DNA of 64,000 nt from WLXB01 sp040221475 (GCA_040221475.1 JAVKEJ010000030.1:20701-84700); one strand, 5' to 3'; positions 1-8,792 are shown, counted from the first letter of the stretch. Notes: a model not told the origin generated them from the letters alone. A program made the numbers and translations.

Positions 1-252
1 GCGTTCATAATAAGCAGACAGCGCCTTTCGTAGACCTTTGATCCCCGCAGATGCTGAGTATCTGTGAGCTTTTGGGTCTCTTGCCGCCTCACAGAGCTTA
101 TCAACAATATGCGGCGGTGTAGCTAGGTCGGGATTTCCCATACCAAGGTCGATAATATCCTCACCGGCCGCACGCGCCGCAGCCTTCATAGCGTTCACTT
201 CTGCAAACACATAGGGCGGGAGGCGCTTAATACGATGAAATTCTTGGGGCAT
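1..252 (-). CDS. PLP-dependent aminotransferase, N-terminal part (cut by window edge)
   Basis: Only the first 84 codons are inside the window. The start is the ATG at 252, giving a protein beginning MPQEFHRIKRLPPYVFAEVN. It continues with the segment IIDLGMGNPDLATPPHIVDKL and then HRYSASAGIKGLRKALSAYY. This pattern (a G-x-PD substrate loop, then Y-x-x-SAGI-x-x-LR) is typical of class I/II fold-type I aminotransferases of the AlaC / LL-diaminopimelate aminotransferase type, which use pyridoxal phosphate to move amino groups onto keto acids. The catalytic lysine lies beyond the edge, so substrate cannot be judged. Family assignment is firm; the exact enzyme is not. Confidence 0.85.
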   Translation of the reverse strand, partial: MPQEFHRIKRLPPYVFAEVNAMKAAARAAGEDIIDLGMGNPDLATPPHIVDKLCEAARDPKAHRYSASAGIKGLRKALSAYYER

Positions 253-402
253 GGGATTCTTATATGGCTAGAGTAAAAAAAGAGATGCGTTAGTTTAAGA
301 GATCAGTTTTACAGCCCTGATCCTGTGCTGGCGAGGACTTAATCTGTAGATTCAGCCCCCTCTGAGGTGATTTTCTGGTGTTACTGAGTCGTTTTGGAGG
401 CG

Positions 403-1455
403 TTAGTAATCGAGGTAGATCTCAGCGCGTTGATTTCCACTCTCACCGGCCGGCATAACCTCATAATACAGCGGTTCGTTGTCTGACACCGCACCAACAA
501 ACAAACGGTCTGCGGGCAAACCTTTGGCCATCAGGGCCTCTGCCACTGAATTCGCGCGATTGAGAGAAATCCGGAAATTCGCGAGTTTATGCCGCAAAGG
601 ATCAAGATTCTGGGTTCGGCTGGAGGCATGACCAACTACCCGGATAACGCCATTATATTGCTCTCTCAGCTTAATCACCTCATCCAAGGCGCGGCGGTCA
701 GCCGCTGTGAGGCTGCTGCTTCCACGTGGGAATGTCACCGTCGTGATATGTGTTGAAACCCGATAAGCGGAGGGATCATAAGCGGACATGGCGTTGGGAA
801 CCGCTGCCATTTGGGGGGCAGCCTCAACACGATCGCCACCAATAATCGTGGTGGATGGCGTAACCAGCGTCGTTTCTGTGGTTGCGCCTGTGCGGCCTGG
901 AATTGGGGGAGCAGGAGGCGGCGGTGGTGCGCTCTCAGCTGATGCAGGCGGCGGCGGCGGCGGCGCTGCGCCCAGACGTTCAGCCAGTGAAGGTCGGTTT
1001 CTCGGCACAGCCTCTACTTGGGTGACCGGAGCTGCGGGCACGGCTGCTGGCGGCGGCGGCTCATTGCTCGTCTGACTTTCGGCGGCAGCACTATCCTGAA
1101 GCGGCCTGACCGCAACGGGTTCACGACGTCTAACCTGCTCAGTGTATTGGGCTTGCGCTCGGTCTGCAATAAGACCTTCAGTCGCAGCAGCGCGCTCGGC
1201 TGCGGCACCCTGTGTAGATGCACCTTCTGGCACGGCAGCTAGATCTGGAAAACCGGCTGTAGAATCATCTGCAAATTCATCATCATCGCTGGAAAAAACA
1301 CTTCCTACGGCAGCTGTGGTGCCTTCCCAGACATCAGTCACCGTGGAGCATGCAGATAGCGCCAGTGATAACAGGACCGGAGCCAACCAACGGGTGAACG
1401 CTGGCGAAACGCCAGGACTGTTTTCAGTGGCGCGATTATCAAACGCTGCATCCAT
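403..1455 (-). CDS. OmpA-family lipoprotein with proline-rich linker
   Basis: About 350 residues. The ATG at 1455 is preferred because GAGG lies six bases upstream; a GTG four codons earlier is also open. A hydrophobic stretch ends in a lipobox (LSLALSAC, Cys about residue 36), so the protein is probably lipid-anchored in the outer membrane or periplasm. Residues about 60-235 are Ala/Pro/Glu-rich with polyproline runs and likely form an extended linker. The last 110 residues look like an OmpA peptidoglycan-binding domain (IRVVGHASSRT, then a segment ending in NRANSVAEALMAKGLPADRL). The charged region before the hydrophobic core is unusually long for a lipoprotein signal. It is a monocistronic gene divergent from phaC; the precise role is unknown. 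Confidence 0.8.
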   Translation of the reverse strand: MDAAFDNRATENSPGVSPAFTRWLAPVLLSLALSACSTVTDVWEGTTAAVGSVFSSDDDEFADDSTAGFPDLAAVPEGASTQGAAAERAAATEGLIADRAQAQYTEQVRRREPVAVRPLQDSAAAESQTSNEPPPPAAVPAAPVTQVEAVPRNRPSLAERLGAAPPPPPPASAESAPPPPPAPPIPGRTGATTETTLVTPSTTIIGGDRVEAAPQMAAVPNAMSAYDPSAYRVSTHITTVTFPRGSSSLTAADRRALDEVIKLREQYNGVIRVVGHASSRTQNLDPLRHKLANFRISLNRANSVAEALMAKGLPADRLFVGAVSDNEPLYYEVMPAGESGNQRAEIYLDY

Positions 1456-1753
1456 GAATAGCCTCACTTCTTCATCTCAAACCCCGGCGTTAATCCGGAA
1501 AAATTTTGTGTAGCTTACACTCGTAGAATTTTGAGGGATATCCCTAGCCAACGCCCTGGACAACCATGGTCATTCCGCCTATTCCATACCCTGACTTCGA
1601 CCGGAAAAAAACCTCTAAAGGTAAGCTAACGCAAAGCGACCAAAGTGAGGCGCTGCTTGGAATTTAGCGTATCCGGCGCGGTTCCTGGTCATTCTCCGGA
1701 CCTTATTATTTGAAAAACACAGCGCTCATACACGTACCGAGAAGTAAATCATC

Positions 1754-3553
1754 ATGACTAAAGACCGCAAAAACCAGACCTCAACAGAGGCGGATGTGGA
1801 TATGGCTCAAACCATGGCCAGTATTGCCGAGCGCTCTCAACGGCTGGTTTCAGATTTCATAGCCCGCAATGCATCTGGTGAGGCAATGGATATGAGCGAA
1901 TCGGCTCATATTGGGGCTGCCTTTATGGAACTCAGCCAGAAAATGATGCAGGACCCCTCTCAGTTTGTGGAAGCTCAGGTCAACCTCTGGAACGACTACA
2001 TCGCGTTATGGCGCAACACCACTTTGAAGATGTTAGGTGAAGAAACACAGCCCGTGATTGAACCCGAAAAAGGGGATCGTCGTTTCAAAGATGAAACGTG
2101 GCAGGAAAACGAAGTTTTTGATTTCATAAAGCAATCGTACCTCCTGACCTCGCGCTGGATGAATGCAACTGTGAAAGATGTCGAAGGCTTAGACCCTCAG
2201 ACAGCACGCAAAGTCGATTTCTATACACGGCAGTTCGCGGACGCGATTGCCCCAACCAATTTTGCGATGACAAATCCGGAAGTGCTGCGGGCCACTGCAG
2301 AAAGCGGCGGCGAGAACCTGATCAAAGGTTTGGAGAATATGCTTGATGATCTTGAGAAGGGCAAAGGCAAACTTCGGATTTCGATGACAGATGAAGAAGC
2401 GTTTGAGATTGGCGTGAACGTTGCTGTAACGCCGGGCAAAGTCGTCTTCCAGAATGATCTGATTCAATTAATTCAATACGAGCCAACAACAGAACAGCAG
2501 TATTCAACGCCACTGCTGATCATGCCGCCCTGGATCAATAAGTATTACATCCTGGATTTACGCGAGAAAAATTCGCTAGTGAAATGGGCGACGGACCAGG
2601 GATACACCACCTTTGTTATCTCCTGGGTAAATCCGGATGAAACCCTCGGCAACAAGTCGTTCGAAGACTATATGCTGGAAGGCGCAATTGGCGCAATTGA
2701 AGCCGTAAAAACGGCCTGTAAAGTTAACAAAGTGCATGTTACCGGCTACTGCATTGGCGGCACATTGCTGTCGGCGTCGCTGGCCTACCTCAAAGCTAAA
2801 GGTGACACAAGCGTCAAAACGGCAACCTTGATGACCGCACTGACGGATTTCAGCGAAGTCGGCGACATAAGGGTCTTTATTGATGAAGGTCAGGTCGAGG
2901 GCTTAGAGAAACGCATGGATGAAAGCGGTGGCTTTCTTGAAGGGGCTGATATGGCCGCAACCTTCAACATGCTGCGATCAAATGATCTGATTTGGTCTTT
3001 TGTCGTCAATAATTATCTGCTCGGCAAAGACCCTTTCCCCTTTGACTTACTGTATTGGAATTCAGACTCCACCCGCATGCCTAAGGCGATGCATAGTTTT
3101 TATCTGCGCAACATGTATCTCGAAAACAACCTGGTGAAACCGGGGGGCATTACTTTAGACGGCGTACCTATTGATCTCAGCACAATCGACCTGCCGACCT
3201 ATATGATTTCCTGCAAGGAAGATCATATAGCGCCTTGGGTATCCACTTACGCCGCAACGCAACTCCTGAAGGGCAAGGTTCGTTTTGTGCTATCAGCGTC
3301 GGGCCATATCGCCGGCGTTGTGAATCCACCGGCAGCCGGTAAATACTGTTATTGGACCAATACTAAAAACCCAAAATCTGCTGAGAAATGGCTCAAAGAC
3401 AGCACAGAGCATGACGGGTCTTGGTGGACCGATTGGGATGCATGGTTGAAGCCACAGTCCGGCAAAAAGATTAAGGCGCGTGTACCCGGCACGGGTGGCC
3501 TCAAAGTGATTGAGGATGCGCCGGGGGCTTATTGCAAAGCCCGTGCAGACTAG
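1754..3553 (+). CDS. phaC: Class I poly(3-hydroxyalkanoate) synthase
   Basis: 599 residues, the usual size for a class I synthase, which polymerises (R)-3-hydroxyacyl-CoA into PHA on the granule surface. The lipase-like box GYCIGG places the catalytic cysteine at residue 333. The other triad members are Asp490 (in SCKEDHIAPW) and His518 (in SASGHIAGVV). The N-terminal 200 residues match the PhaC N-terminal domain (DRRFKDETWQENEVFDFIKQ). No phaA, phaB, phasin or phaR gene adjoins it, so monomer supply is encoded elsewhere; the propionyl-CoA carboxylase at 37.8-41.4 kb could affect C5-monomer supply (inference). A purine-rich GAGAAG lies upstream of the ATG. Confidence 0.97.
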   Translation: MTKDRKNQTSTEADVDMAQTMASIAERSQRLVSDFIARNASGEAMDMSESAHIGAAFMELSQKMMQDPSQFVEAQVNLWNDYIALWRNTTLKMLGEETQPVIEPEKGDRRFKDETWQENEVFDFIKQSYLLTSRWMNATVKDVEGLDPQTARKVDFYTRQFADAIAPTNFAMTNPEVLRATAESGGENLIKGLENMLDDLEKGKGKLRISMTDEEAFEIGVNVAVTPGKVVFQNDLIQLIQYEPTTEQQYSTPLLIMPPWINKYYILDLREKNSLVKWATDQGYTTFVISWVNPDETLGNKSFEDYMLEGAIGAIEAVKTACKVNKVHVTGYCIGGTLLSASLAYLKAKGDTSVKTATLMTALTDFSEVGDIRVFIDEGQVEGLEKRMDESGGFLEGADMAATFNMLRSNDLIWSFVVNNYLLGKDPFPFDLLYWNSDSTRMPKAMHSFYLRNMYLENNLVKPGGITLDGVPIDLSTIDLPTYMISCKEDHIAPWVSTYAATQLLKGKVRFVLSASGHIAGVVNPPAAGKYCYWTNTKNPKSAEKWLKDSTEHDGSWWTDWDAWLKPQSGKKIKARVPGTGGLKVIEDAPGAYCKARAD

Positions 3554-3567
3554 GCTGCTGATCGCAC

Positions 3568-4386
3568 TTAGGTTAAGGCGTTGCGGATTTTCGCCGACAG
3601 CCACTCTGAAACGATCACCGAGACCAAAATCGCGAGCAGAATAACCGCGACACGCGACCAATCCAGGTTGTTGATAGACGCACTTAACTGAAGGCCGATC
3701 CCCCCTGCCCCAACCAGGCCGAGAATTGTGGACTCACGAATATTGATGTCCCACCTGAACACGGAGATTCCAGCAAAAGCAGGCATCACTTGCGGCACAA
3801 CGCCATAAGTCAGAGTTTGAGCGGACGATGCGCCGGTGGCTGTGACGGCCTCAACGGGGGCGACGTCAATTTCCTCAATGGCTTCATACAAGAGCTTTCC
3901 ACAAAACCCGATGGAGCGGAACGCAATCGCCAGAACGCCTGCGAACACACCAGGTCCAACGATGACCACCAAAAGAAGCGCCCATATCAGCGAATTGATG
4001 GATCGTGAGGAGGCGATGATAAACAATGCCAGAGGCCGCACGAAAACTTTACTGGGTGTGGTATTGCGCGCCGCGCAAAACGCGACGGGAACAGATGCAA
4101 CAATGGCGAGCATTGTACCAAGCGTAGCGATATTAAAAGTATCCCACAAAGGCCGCCACAACTGAGAACTATAAGCCCAATCCGGCGGCACCATACGACT
4201 GCCAAGGTCTACCGCCTCCTGAGGAGCGCTCAAAACAAAGACCCAGATGGTTTTATCTGAGATGAAGTAAAAGCAAGCAGAAACGGCAGCCACGCCAAGC
4301 AGCCAGCAAAACCAGACACAGAAATCTGCTTGTGTTGTTCTTTTTCGCCAGATTGGGCCATCTTCGCTTTGTAACACCGCCATCAC
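3568..4386 (-). CDS. phnE: Phosphonate-type ABC transporter permease (second PhnE)
   Basis: 272 residues with about six hydrophobic segments and the binding-protein-dependent permease loop (EAVTATGASSAQTLTYGVVPQVMPAF), which contacts the ATPase. This EA-x3-G form followed by YG-x-x-PQ is characteristic of PhnE proteins. Its start overlaps the stop of the upstream permease gene by four bases, indicating translational coupling. It is the last gene of phnD-phnC-phnE-phnE. The two permeases are homologous (both end their core in a GIVGAGGIG or GLVGAGGIG segment) and probably form a heterodimer. Substrate may be phosphonate, phosphite or a phosphate ester. Confidence 0.9.
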   Translation of the reverse strand: MMAVLQSEDGPIWRKRTTQADFCVWFCWLLGVAAVSACFYFISDKTIWVFVLSAPQEAVDLGSRMVPPDWAYSSQLWRPLWDTFNIATLGTMLAIVASVPVAFCAARNTTPSKVFVRPLALFIIASSRSINSLIWALLLVVIVGPGVFAGVLAIAFRSIGFCGKLLYEAIEEIDVAPVEAVTATGASSAQTLTYGVVPQVMPAFAGISVFRWDINIRESTILGLVGAGGIGLQLSASINNLDWSRVAVILLAILVSVIVSEWLSAKIRNALT

Positions 4387-5204
4387 TGAACCTTCTGGCG
4401 AATAATGCCTGACGTGTACTCAGCCAACATAACGATACCAATGATGATCAACAGTATTGCAGCGGCCGTATCAAACTCATAACGGTCAAAGGCTGTGTTT
4501 AACGTTGCTCCTATACCGCCTGCGCCAACGATTCCAATCACGGCAGACTCGCGAAAGTTAATATCAAGACGATAAACAGCCAAGCCAATTGCGCGTGGTA
4601 ACACTTGTGGCTGAATACCGTAGCTCAGCCATTGCAACCAACTTGCACCAGTCGCACGAATAGCCTCGGCCTGCGCCACGTCAATACTCTCAATGTCTTC
4701 GGATAAGAGTTTCGCGTAGAAACCGAGCGTGGCAAACGTCAACGTCATCAATCCGGCAAATGGTCCGAAACCAAACAGCTTCACAAAAAAGATCGCGATC
4801 AAGACTTCATGGAATGTGCGCGACAAAGCCATGATGGATCGGCAAAAATAATACACGGGCAATGGCGCAACATTACGTGCCCCCCCAACGGCAACTGGAA
4901 TGGATATAAGAATGCCAAGCACCGTGGCTGCAACGGTCATCCAAAGACTCTCCATGAGTCCGGCAAAGATGGCATCCCAACGAGACGTAAAGTCTGGAGG
5001 AAAGAAGCCAACAAAGAAGCGTTCCGCGCGCGGCCAACCTTCCGCCACTCGCCCCCAATCAATGTCGAGCGTACCCACTGCAATCGCAAGATAAATTCCA
5101 GCACCAAGTGCCAAGACCCATCGCAGTCTCGGACTTTTGATCAATGGCTGCGGGCGCCAAGTCGTGCGCCGGACATTAGCCATTGAAGGCAATGCCGCTG
5201 TCAC
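4383..5204 (-). CDS. phnE: Phosphonate-type ABC transporter permease (first PhnE)
   Basis: 273 residues, an inner-membrane permease of the PhnE family with several membrane helices. The ATPase-coupling loop is visible as EAIRATGASWLQWLSYGIQPQVLPRA, followed by YRLDINFRESAVIGIVGAGGIG. It overlaps the ATPase gene upstream and the second permease downstream by four bases each, so the three are read as one translationally coupled unit. Paired phnE genes are common in alphaproteobacterial phn-type importers. No C-P lyase or phosphonatase gene adjoins, so the imported compound must be processed by enzymes encoded elsewhere. Confidence 0.9.
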   Translation of the reverse strand: MTAALPSMANVRRTTWRPQPLIKSPRLRWVLALGAGIYLAIAVGTLDIDWGRVAEGWPRAERFFVGFFPPDFTSRWDAIFAGLMESLWMTVAATVLGILISIPVAVGGARNVAPLPVYYFCRSIMALSRTFHEVLIAIFFVKLFGFGPFAGLMTLTFATLGFYAKLLSEDIESIDVAQAEAIRATGASWLQWLSYGIQPQVLPRAIGLAVYRLDINFRESAVIGIVGAGGIGATLNTAFDRYEFDTAAAILLIIIGIVMLAEYTSGIIRQKVQ

Positions 5205-6028
5205 CCTTTGACCTCTATAGGTTCTGGAGTGTCTGCATCGCCAGCTTTTGAGCCATCACCCAGTTTCTGATTGGTGGCTGTCCAATCTTCCTCCCCATAG
5301 ATCTGAGTCAGTACATCGGGGGTTAGACCGTCTGCTGGACCATCATAAACAATCCGTCCAAGTTGCAGACCAACAACCCGTTGCGCAAACAGTTTAGCGA
5401 GGGGTACATCATGGATATTTACCACAGCAGACAAACTGCGTTCAGTGCACAGTTCAGTAATGAGACGCATGATTTGACGAGATGTTTTGGGATCAAGACT
5501 CGCCGTCGGTTCATCGACAAGCAAAATATCAGGATCTTGAATCAGCGCCCTGGCAATTCCCACACGCTGGCGCTGCCCACCAGATAATGCATCTGCCCGC
5601 TTATCTTCCATGCCGGACAGGCCCACGCGCTCCAGCAGGTGAAATGCTGTGGCGATATCCTCTTTTGGAAAACGTCTGAACCAACTGGTCCAAAAACCGA
5701 CATATCCGAGCCGCCCTGATAACACGTTTTCCATCACAGAAAGGCGCTCGACCAAAGCGTATTCCTGGAAAATCATGCCCATGCGGCGGCGCACGCGACG
5801 TAGTTTTCCGGCGCCCATTTTGGTCACATTTTGATTGCCGAGGTAGATCGCCCCACTCGTGGGCTGAACCAATCTGTTGACGCAGCGAATCAACGTGCTC
5901 TTACCGGCACCTGATGGTCCGATGAGCGCCATAACTTGCCCTTCCGGCACCTCGAGCGTTACATCGTCCAGCGCCAAATCACCCGTTGGGTATCTCTTGG
6001 TGAGTTTATCTATCTTTAAACTTGGCAT
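5201..6028 (-). CDS. phnC: Phosphonate-type ABC transporter ATP-binding protein
   Basis: 275 residues. All ABC ATPase motifs are present in order: Walker A GPSGAGKST, a Q-loop region (MIFQEYALVERLSVMENVL), the signature LSGGQRQRVGIARAL, Walker B DILLVDEPTASLD and a switch histidine (NIHDVPLAK). The MENVLSGRLG segment is typical of PhnC. It energises import through the two downstream permeases and follows the binding-protein gene by about 40 bases. The last 40 residues form an acidic tail beyond the usual end. Confidence 0.95.
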   Translation of the reverse strand: MPSLKIDKLTKRYPTGDLALDDVTLEVPEGQVMALIGPSGAGKSTLIRCVNRLVQPTSGAIYLGNQNVTKMGAGKLRRVRRRMGMIFQEYALVERLSVMENVLSGRLGYVGFWTSWFRRFPKEDIATAFHLLERVGLSGMEDKRADALSGGQRQRVGIARALIQDPDILLVDEPTASLDPKTSRQIMRLITELCTERSLSAVVNIHDVPLAKLFAQRVVGLQLGRIVYDGPADGLTPDVLTQIYGEEDWTATNQKLGDGSKAGDADTPEPIEVKG

Positions 6029-6068
6029 GCGTTTAGATGCCGAAAACTGTAAATGAATGCGCCATCAC

Positions 6069-7034
6069 TTATCTACAGTCATAGGAAACACCTGACGCGC
6101 TATCTATTGTTCTGATCACTTGCCAATCAGTTTTGTAGCTTATCGAGATGAAGCGGTCCTCTTCTACAAACTCTTCAGCCAAACCCGATCCCGCCCAAGG
6201 AAATGTGAAAAAGGCTTGACGAATTTTGGCCGCTATTGCGGGATGCAAGTTGTAGGCATGCCCGTAGGACGTCGTTGGAAACGTCTGCGATTTGTAGATA
6301 GACCGCAGCGCGCCCGGATCAACAGTTTCACGTTCAAGCATGCGTCTAAGTACGGAATTCGCCACTGCCGCAGCCTCATAGTCACCATTTGCGACACCAA
6401 GAATTGAGTTATCATGCTTTCCAGAGAATGATGTTTCGAAGTCTGTCTCTGCGACAAGTCCAAACTCAGCCTTTAGAATCGCAGACGGCGCTTTGAACCC
6501 GGAGTTTGAAGTTGGAGACGTAAATGTCAGAGCTTTGTCTCTGAGGTCTGCGGGAGTCTGGATGTCAGAATTTGTAGGTACGATAATTTCCATTTCGTAG
6601 CCATAAGCGCCATCCTCCCCCGCCATCATTGAGAACGGCACGAATCCTGCACAGTTAACAGCGACAGGCGTACCCCCTGTATTAATGCCCGCCACATGCA
6701 AACGTCCTGATCGCATGGCTTCATATTGAGCGGCATAGGACTGCACGGGAAAGAAAATCACCCGCTTTTCAGTTGTTTTTTCCAAATGAGCGATAAAGTC
6801 CGCCCATACTTTTTCATATACAGCAGGGTCTTCGACGGGAGTATATGAAAAAATTAAAGCCGAGGGATCTTGCCAATCATCTTTCTCTAACGGCAAATCT
6901 GCAATGAGATCAACATCTCTATCACAGTAACGAGAATCCAATGTGCCTCGAAGACATTGTTCTTGAGCTTGTATCTGAGGGGAATACACCAAACTCAACA
7001 CACAAACAGCGATAGATGTGAGACCGAGTTTCAT
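6069..7034 (-). CDS. phnD: Periplasmic phosphonate/phosphite/phosphate-type binding protein
   Basis: 321 residues with a Sec signal peptide (cleavage near QIQAQ-EQC). The mature part resembles PhnD-family binding proteins: SYAAQYEAMRSGRLHVAGINTGG in lobe 1 and the ligand-loop segment TSPTSNSGFKAP. Two cysteine pairs (in EQCLRGTLDSRYC, and VNCAGF with the C-terminal DCR) could form disulfides in the periplasm. It is first in the phnDCEE operon and has GAGGAG before the ATG. A 15-bp palindrome and a Pho-box-like sequence lie immediately upstream. Substrate cannot be assigned from sequence alone; related proteins bind phosphonates, phosphite or hypophosphite. Confidence 0.88.
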   Translation of the reverse strand: MKLGLTSIAVCVLSLVYSPQIQAQEQCLRGTLDSRYCDRDVDLIADLPLEKDDWQDPSALIFSYTPVEDPAVYEKVWADFIAHLEKTTEKRVIFFPVQSYAAQYEAMRSGRLHVAGINTGGTPVAVNCAGFVPFSMMAGEDGAYGYEMEIIVPTNSDIQTPADLRDKALTFTSPTSNSGFKAPSAILKAEFGLVAETDFETSFSGKHDNSILGVANGDYEAAAVANSVLRRMLERETVDPGALRSIYKSQTFPTTSYGHAYNLHPAIAAKIRQAFFTFPWAGSGLAEEFVEEDRFISISYKTDWQVIRTIDSASGVSYDCR

Positions 7035-7051
7035 CGGGCGTTACTCCTCAA

Positions 7052-7066
7052 AATACGAATCGTATT
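7052..7066. promoter_or_regulatory. Perfect 15-bp palindrome in the phnD leader
   Basis: AATACGA-A-TCGTATT is a perfect 7+1+7 dyad located 18 bases upstream of the phnD start codon. A short symmetric sequence at this place suits an operator for a dimeric repressor. No regulator gene adjoins, so the binder is unknown. Confidence 0.45.
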
Positions 7067-7078
7067 GCATGCTAGCGT

Positions 7079-7112
7079 GTCATAGAACGGCCGCCAATGA
7101 TTGTTCTATGAC
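7079..7112. repeat. Inverted repeat with 10-bp arms between the gamma-CA-like gene and phnD
   Basis: GTCATAGAAC and GTTCTATGAC are perfect complements separated by 14 bases. There is no T-run after it on the minus strand, so it is not a standard terminator for the upstream gene. It overlaps the Pho-box-like element and may be part of the phn control region. Confidence 0.5.
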
Positions 7113-7114
7113 GG
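7097..7114 (-). promoter_or_regulatory. Pho-box-like sequence upstream of phnD
   Basis: Read on the minus strand the site is CCGTCAT-AGAA-CAATCAT, two seven-base units with four-base spacing. The PhoB consensus is CTGTCAT-N4-CTGTCAT; 11 of 14 positions match. It lies about 63 bases before the phnD start, a sensible place for PhoB activation of a phosphonate-type importer under phosphate limitation. The match is imperfect and was found by eye. Confidence 0.45.
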
Positions 7115-7120
7115 TCGCGT

Positions 7121-7660
7121 CTAATTTTTGAGGAGTTCTTTATATTTCTGGCCCAGATCCACATAGCGCTGGATTTGAGTTGGAAAGTTCTCAGCTTCTT
7201 CAGCAGAAACATCCCGAATGTATTTTGCTGGCGTCCCAGCCCAGAGCTGCCCTGTCGCCACGCGCTTTCCAGGGGCAACAAGCGCACCTGCTGCCACCAT
7301 AGCCCCTTGCTCGACGATAGCGCCATCCATAACGGTTGCCGACATCCCAACAAAGCAATGGTCTTCGAGAGTGCACGCATGGATCATCGCCATGTGACCG
7401 ATGAGAACATCATCACCGATAATGGTTGGGTGGTCCTTAGACGACACGTGAACGACCGTGCCATCCTGTATATTGGTTCGCGCTCCGACGCGGATAAAAT
7501 TCACATCACCGCGCAAGACGACATTGAACCATATGCTGGCTTCCGCTCCGATGTGCGTATCACCAATGATTGTGGCATTGGATGCAATAAAGGCACTTGC
7601 ATCAATGGTCGGCCTTACCCCGTTCCATGGCATGATCGTCGGTTTGGCCGCCAAACTCAT
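7121..7660 (-). CDS. Gamma-carbonic-anhydrase-like hexapeptide-repeat protein
   Basis: 179 residues forming a left-handed beta-helix of hexapeptide repeats. The segments GDVNFIRVGARTNIQDGTVVHVSS and IGHMAMIHACTLEDHCFVGM carry the histidines that bind metal in gamma-class carbonic anhydrases and in the related YrdA/PaaY proteins. Many members of this family have no proven carbonic anhydrase activity, so only the fold and metal site are claimed. The start codon overlaps the stop codon of argC by one base, so it is probably the second gene of an argC operon, although no functional link to arginine synthesis is known. Confidence 0.88.
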   Translation of the reverse strand: MSLAAKPTIMPWNGVRPTIDASAFIASNATIIGDTHIGAEASIWFNVVLRGDVNFIRVGARTNIQDGTVVHVSSKDHPTIIGDDVLIGHMAMIHACTLEDHCFVGMSATVMDGAIVEQGAMVAAGALVAPGKRVATGQLWAGTPAKYIRDVSAEEAENFPTQIQRYVDLGQKYKELLKN

Positions 7661-8703
7661 TATGGAAACATCGGTGCTTGTGTCAGCCCGGTCGACTCCG
7701 GCAAGCCATACATCACATTCATGTTTTGTATCGCCTGCCCTGACGCTCCTTTGATCAAATTATCTTCAACCGAGCAAATAATCATGCGGCCCTTTAAGCG
7801 GTCCGCCGTGACACTCATGAAACAATGGTTGGATCCACGGACGTGTCGTGTCTGCGGAACACTGCCATCAGGCAGCACCTTCACAAACGGCTCGCCGCTA
7901 TAGGTCTCCGCCAGCTTGGCACGCACTTCCGATGCCCCATTACCGTCAACGCCTCGGACGTAAATGGTGGAAAAAATGCCACGGTTCATCGGCACCAGAT
8001 GAGGCGTAAAATTGACAACAATTTTTCGCCGGGCCGCGCGTCCCAGCTCTTGCTCGATCTCCGGTGCATGGCGGTGATAGCCAACACCATAGGCGTGGAT
8101 ACCTTCGCTGACCTCGGTAAACAGAGATGTTTCTTTCGGCGCACGGCCTGCGCCAGACACGCCTGATTTTGCATCAATAATGATATCATCGGCATCAATC
8201 ATTCCCGCCTTCACGAGTGGAATCAGCGGCAAGAGAGCTGACGTAGGGTAGCATCCAGGGTTAGCAACAAGCCGTGCTTTCGCGACAGCCTCCCGTGCAT
8301 GCTCAGTCAGGCCATACACCGCCTCTTCCTGAAGCGCAGGCGCTCGATGGGCGTGGCCATACACATCATCATACAGACTGACATCAGACAGCCGAAAATC
8401 AGCTGACAAATCGACAATTTTTTTGTCGCCTGGCAAATCGGCAATAACATCCTGCGTTGTCCCGTGAGGCAAAGCACAGAAAACAAAATCCACTTCATCC
8501 CAATCCACATCATCAATCGTGACCAAGTCCGGAAGTTCGAGCCAAGCCAAGTGCGGAAAGACGCTGCCCAATGTTTGCCCAGCCTTGCGGTCGGCTGTTA
8601 ATGCCGTAATAACGACATTAGGATGGCCAGCAAGCAAACGCACCAGTTCAGCACCGGTGTAACCGCTGGCACCTAGAATGGCTGTCCGAATGGGTTTATC
8701 CAT
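7660..8703 (-). CDS. argC: N-acetyl-gamma-glutamyl-phosphate reductase
   Basis: 347 residues. It catalyses the NADPH-dependent reduction of N-acetylglutamyl phosphate to the semialdehyde in arginine synthesis. The N-terminal Rossmann motif is AILGASGYTGAELVRLLAGHP, and the catalytic cysteine is Cys151 in VANPGCYPTSALLPL. The segment VSGAGRAPK and the C-terminal RGSNHCFMSV are typical of the family. Length is normal for the long form. rplM-rpsI, upstream of argC in many alphaproteobacteria, are here separated from it by a TPR protein gene. Confidence 0.96.
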   Translation of the reverse strand: MDKPIRTAILGASGYTGAELVRLLAGHPNVVITALTADRKAGQTLGSVFPHLAWLELPDLVTIDDVDWDEVDFVFCALPHGTTQDVIADLPGDKKIVDLSADFRLSDVSLYDDVYGHAHRAPALQEEAVYGLTEHAREAVAKARLVANPGCYPTSALLPLIPLVKAGMIDADDIIIDAKSGVSGAGRAPKETSLFTEVSEGIHAYGVGYHRHAPEIEQELGRAARRKIVVNFTPHLVPMNRGIFSTIYVRGVDGNGASEVRAKLAETYSGEPFVKVLPDGSVPQTRHVRGSNHCFMSVTADRLKGRMIICSVEDNLIKGASGQAIQNMNVMYGLPESTGLTQAPMFP

Positions 8704-8792
8704 TTTTCTACTCGATTTTAGTCATAGTGTTTCTGTAGCGAAGATGTACACCAACTGACGTACTGACGAAAGATGAAGCGAATAGGAATCGA

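Noticed and set aside
1566..1667. 33-codon ORF upstream of phaC beginning MVIPPIPYPDF
   Set aside because: Weak ribosome-binding site, no homology and no overlap or coupling with phaC; probably chance.
7175..7903. 242-codon open frame on the plus strand opposite the gamma-CA-like gene and argC
   Set aside because: It lies antisense to two clear genes and its translation (Cys/His/Arg-rich, no domains) looks like a shadow frame.
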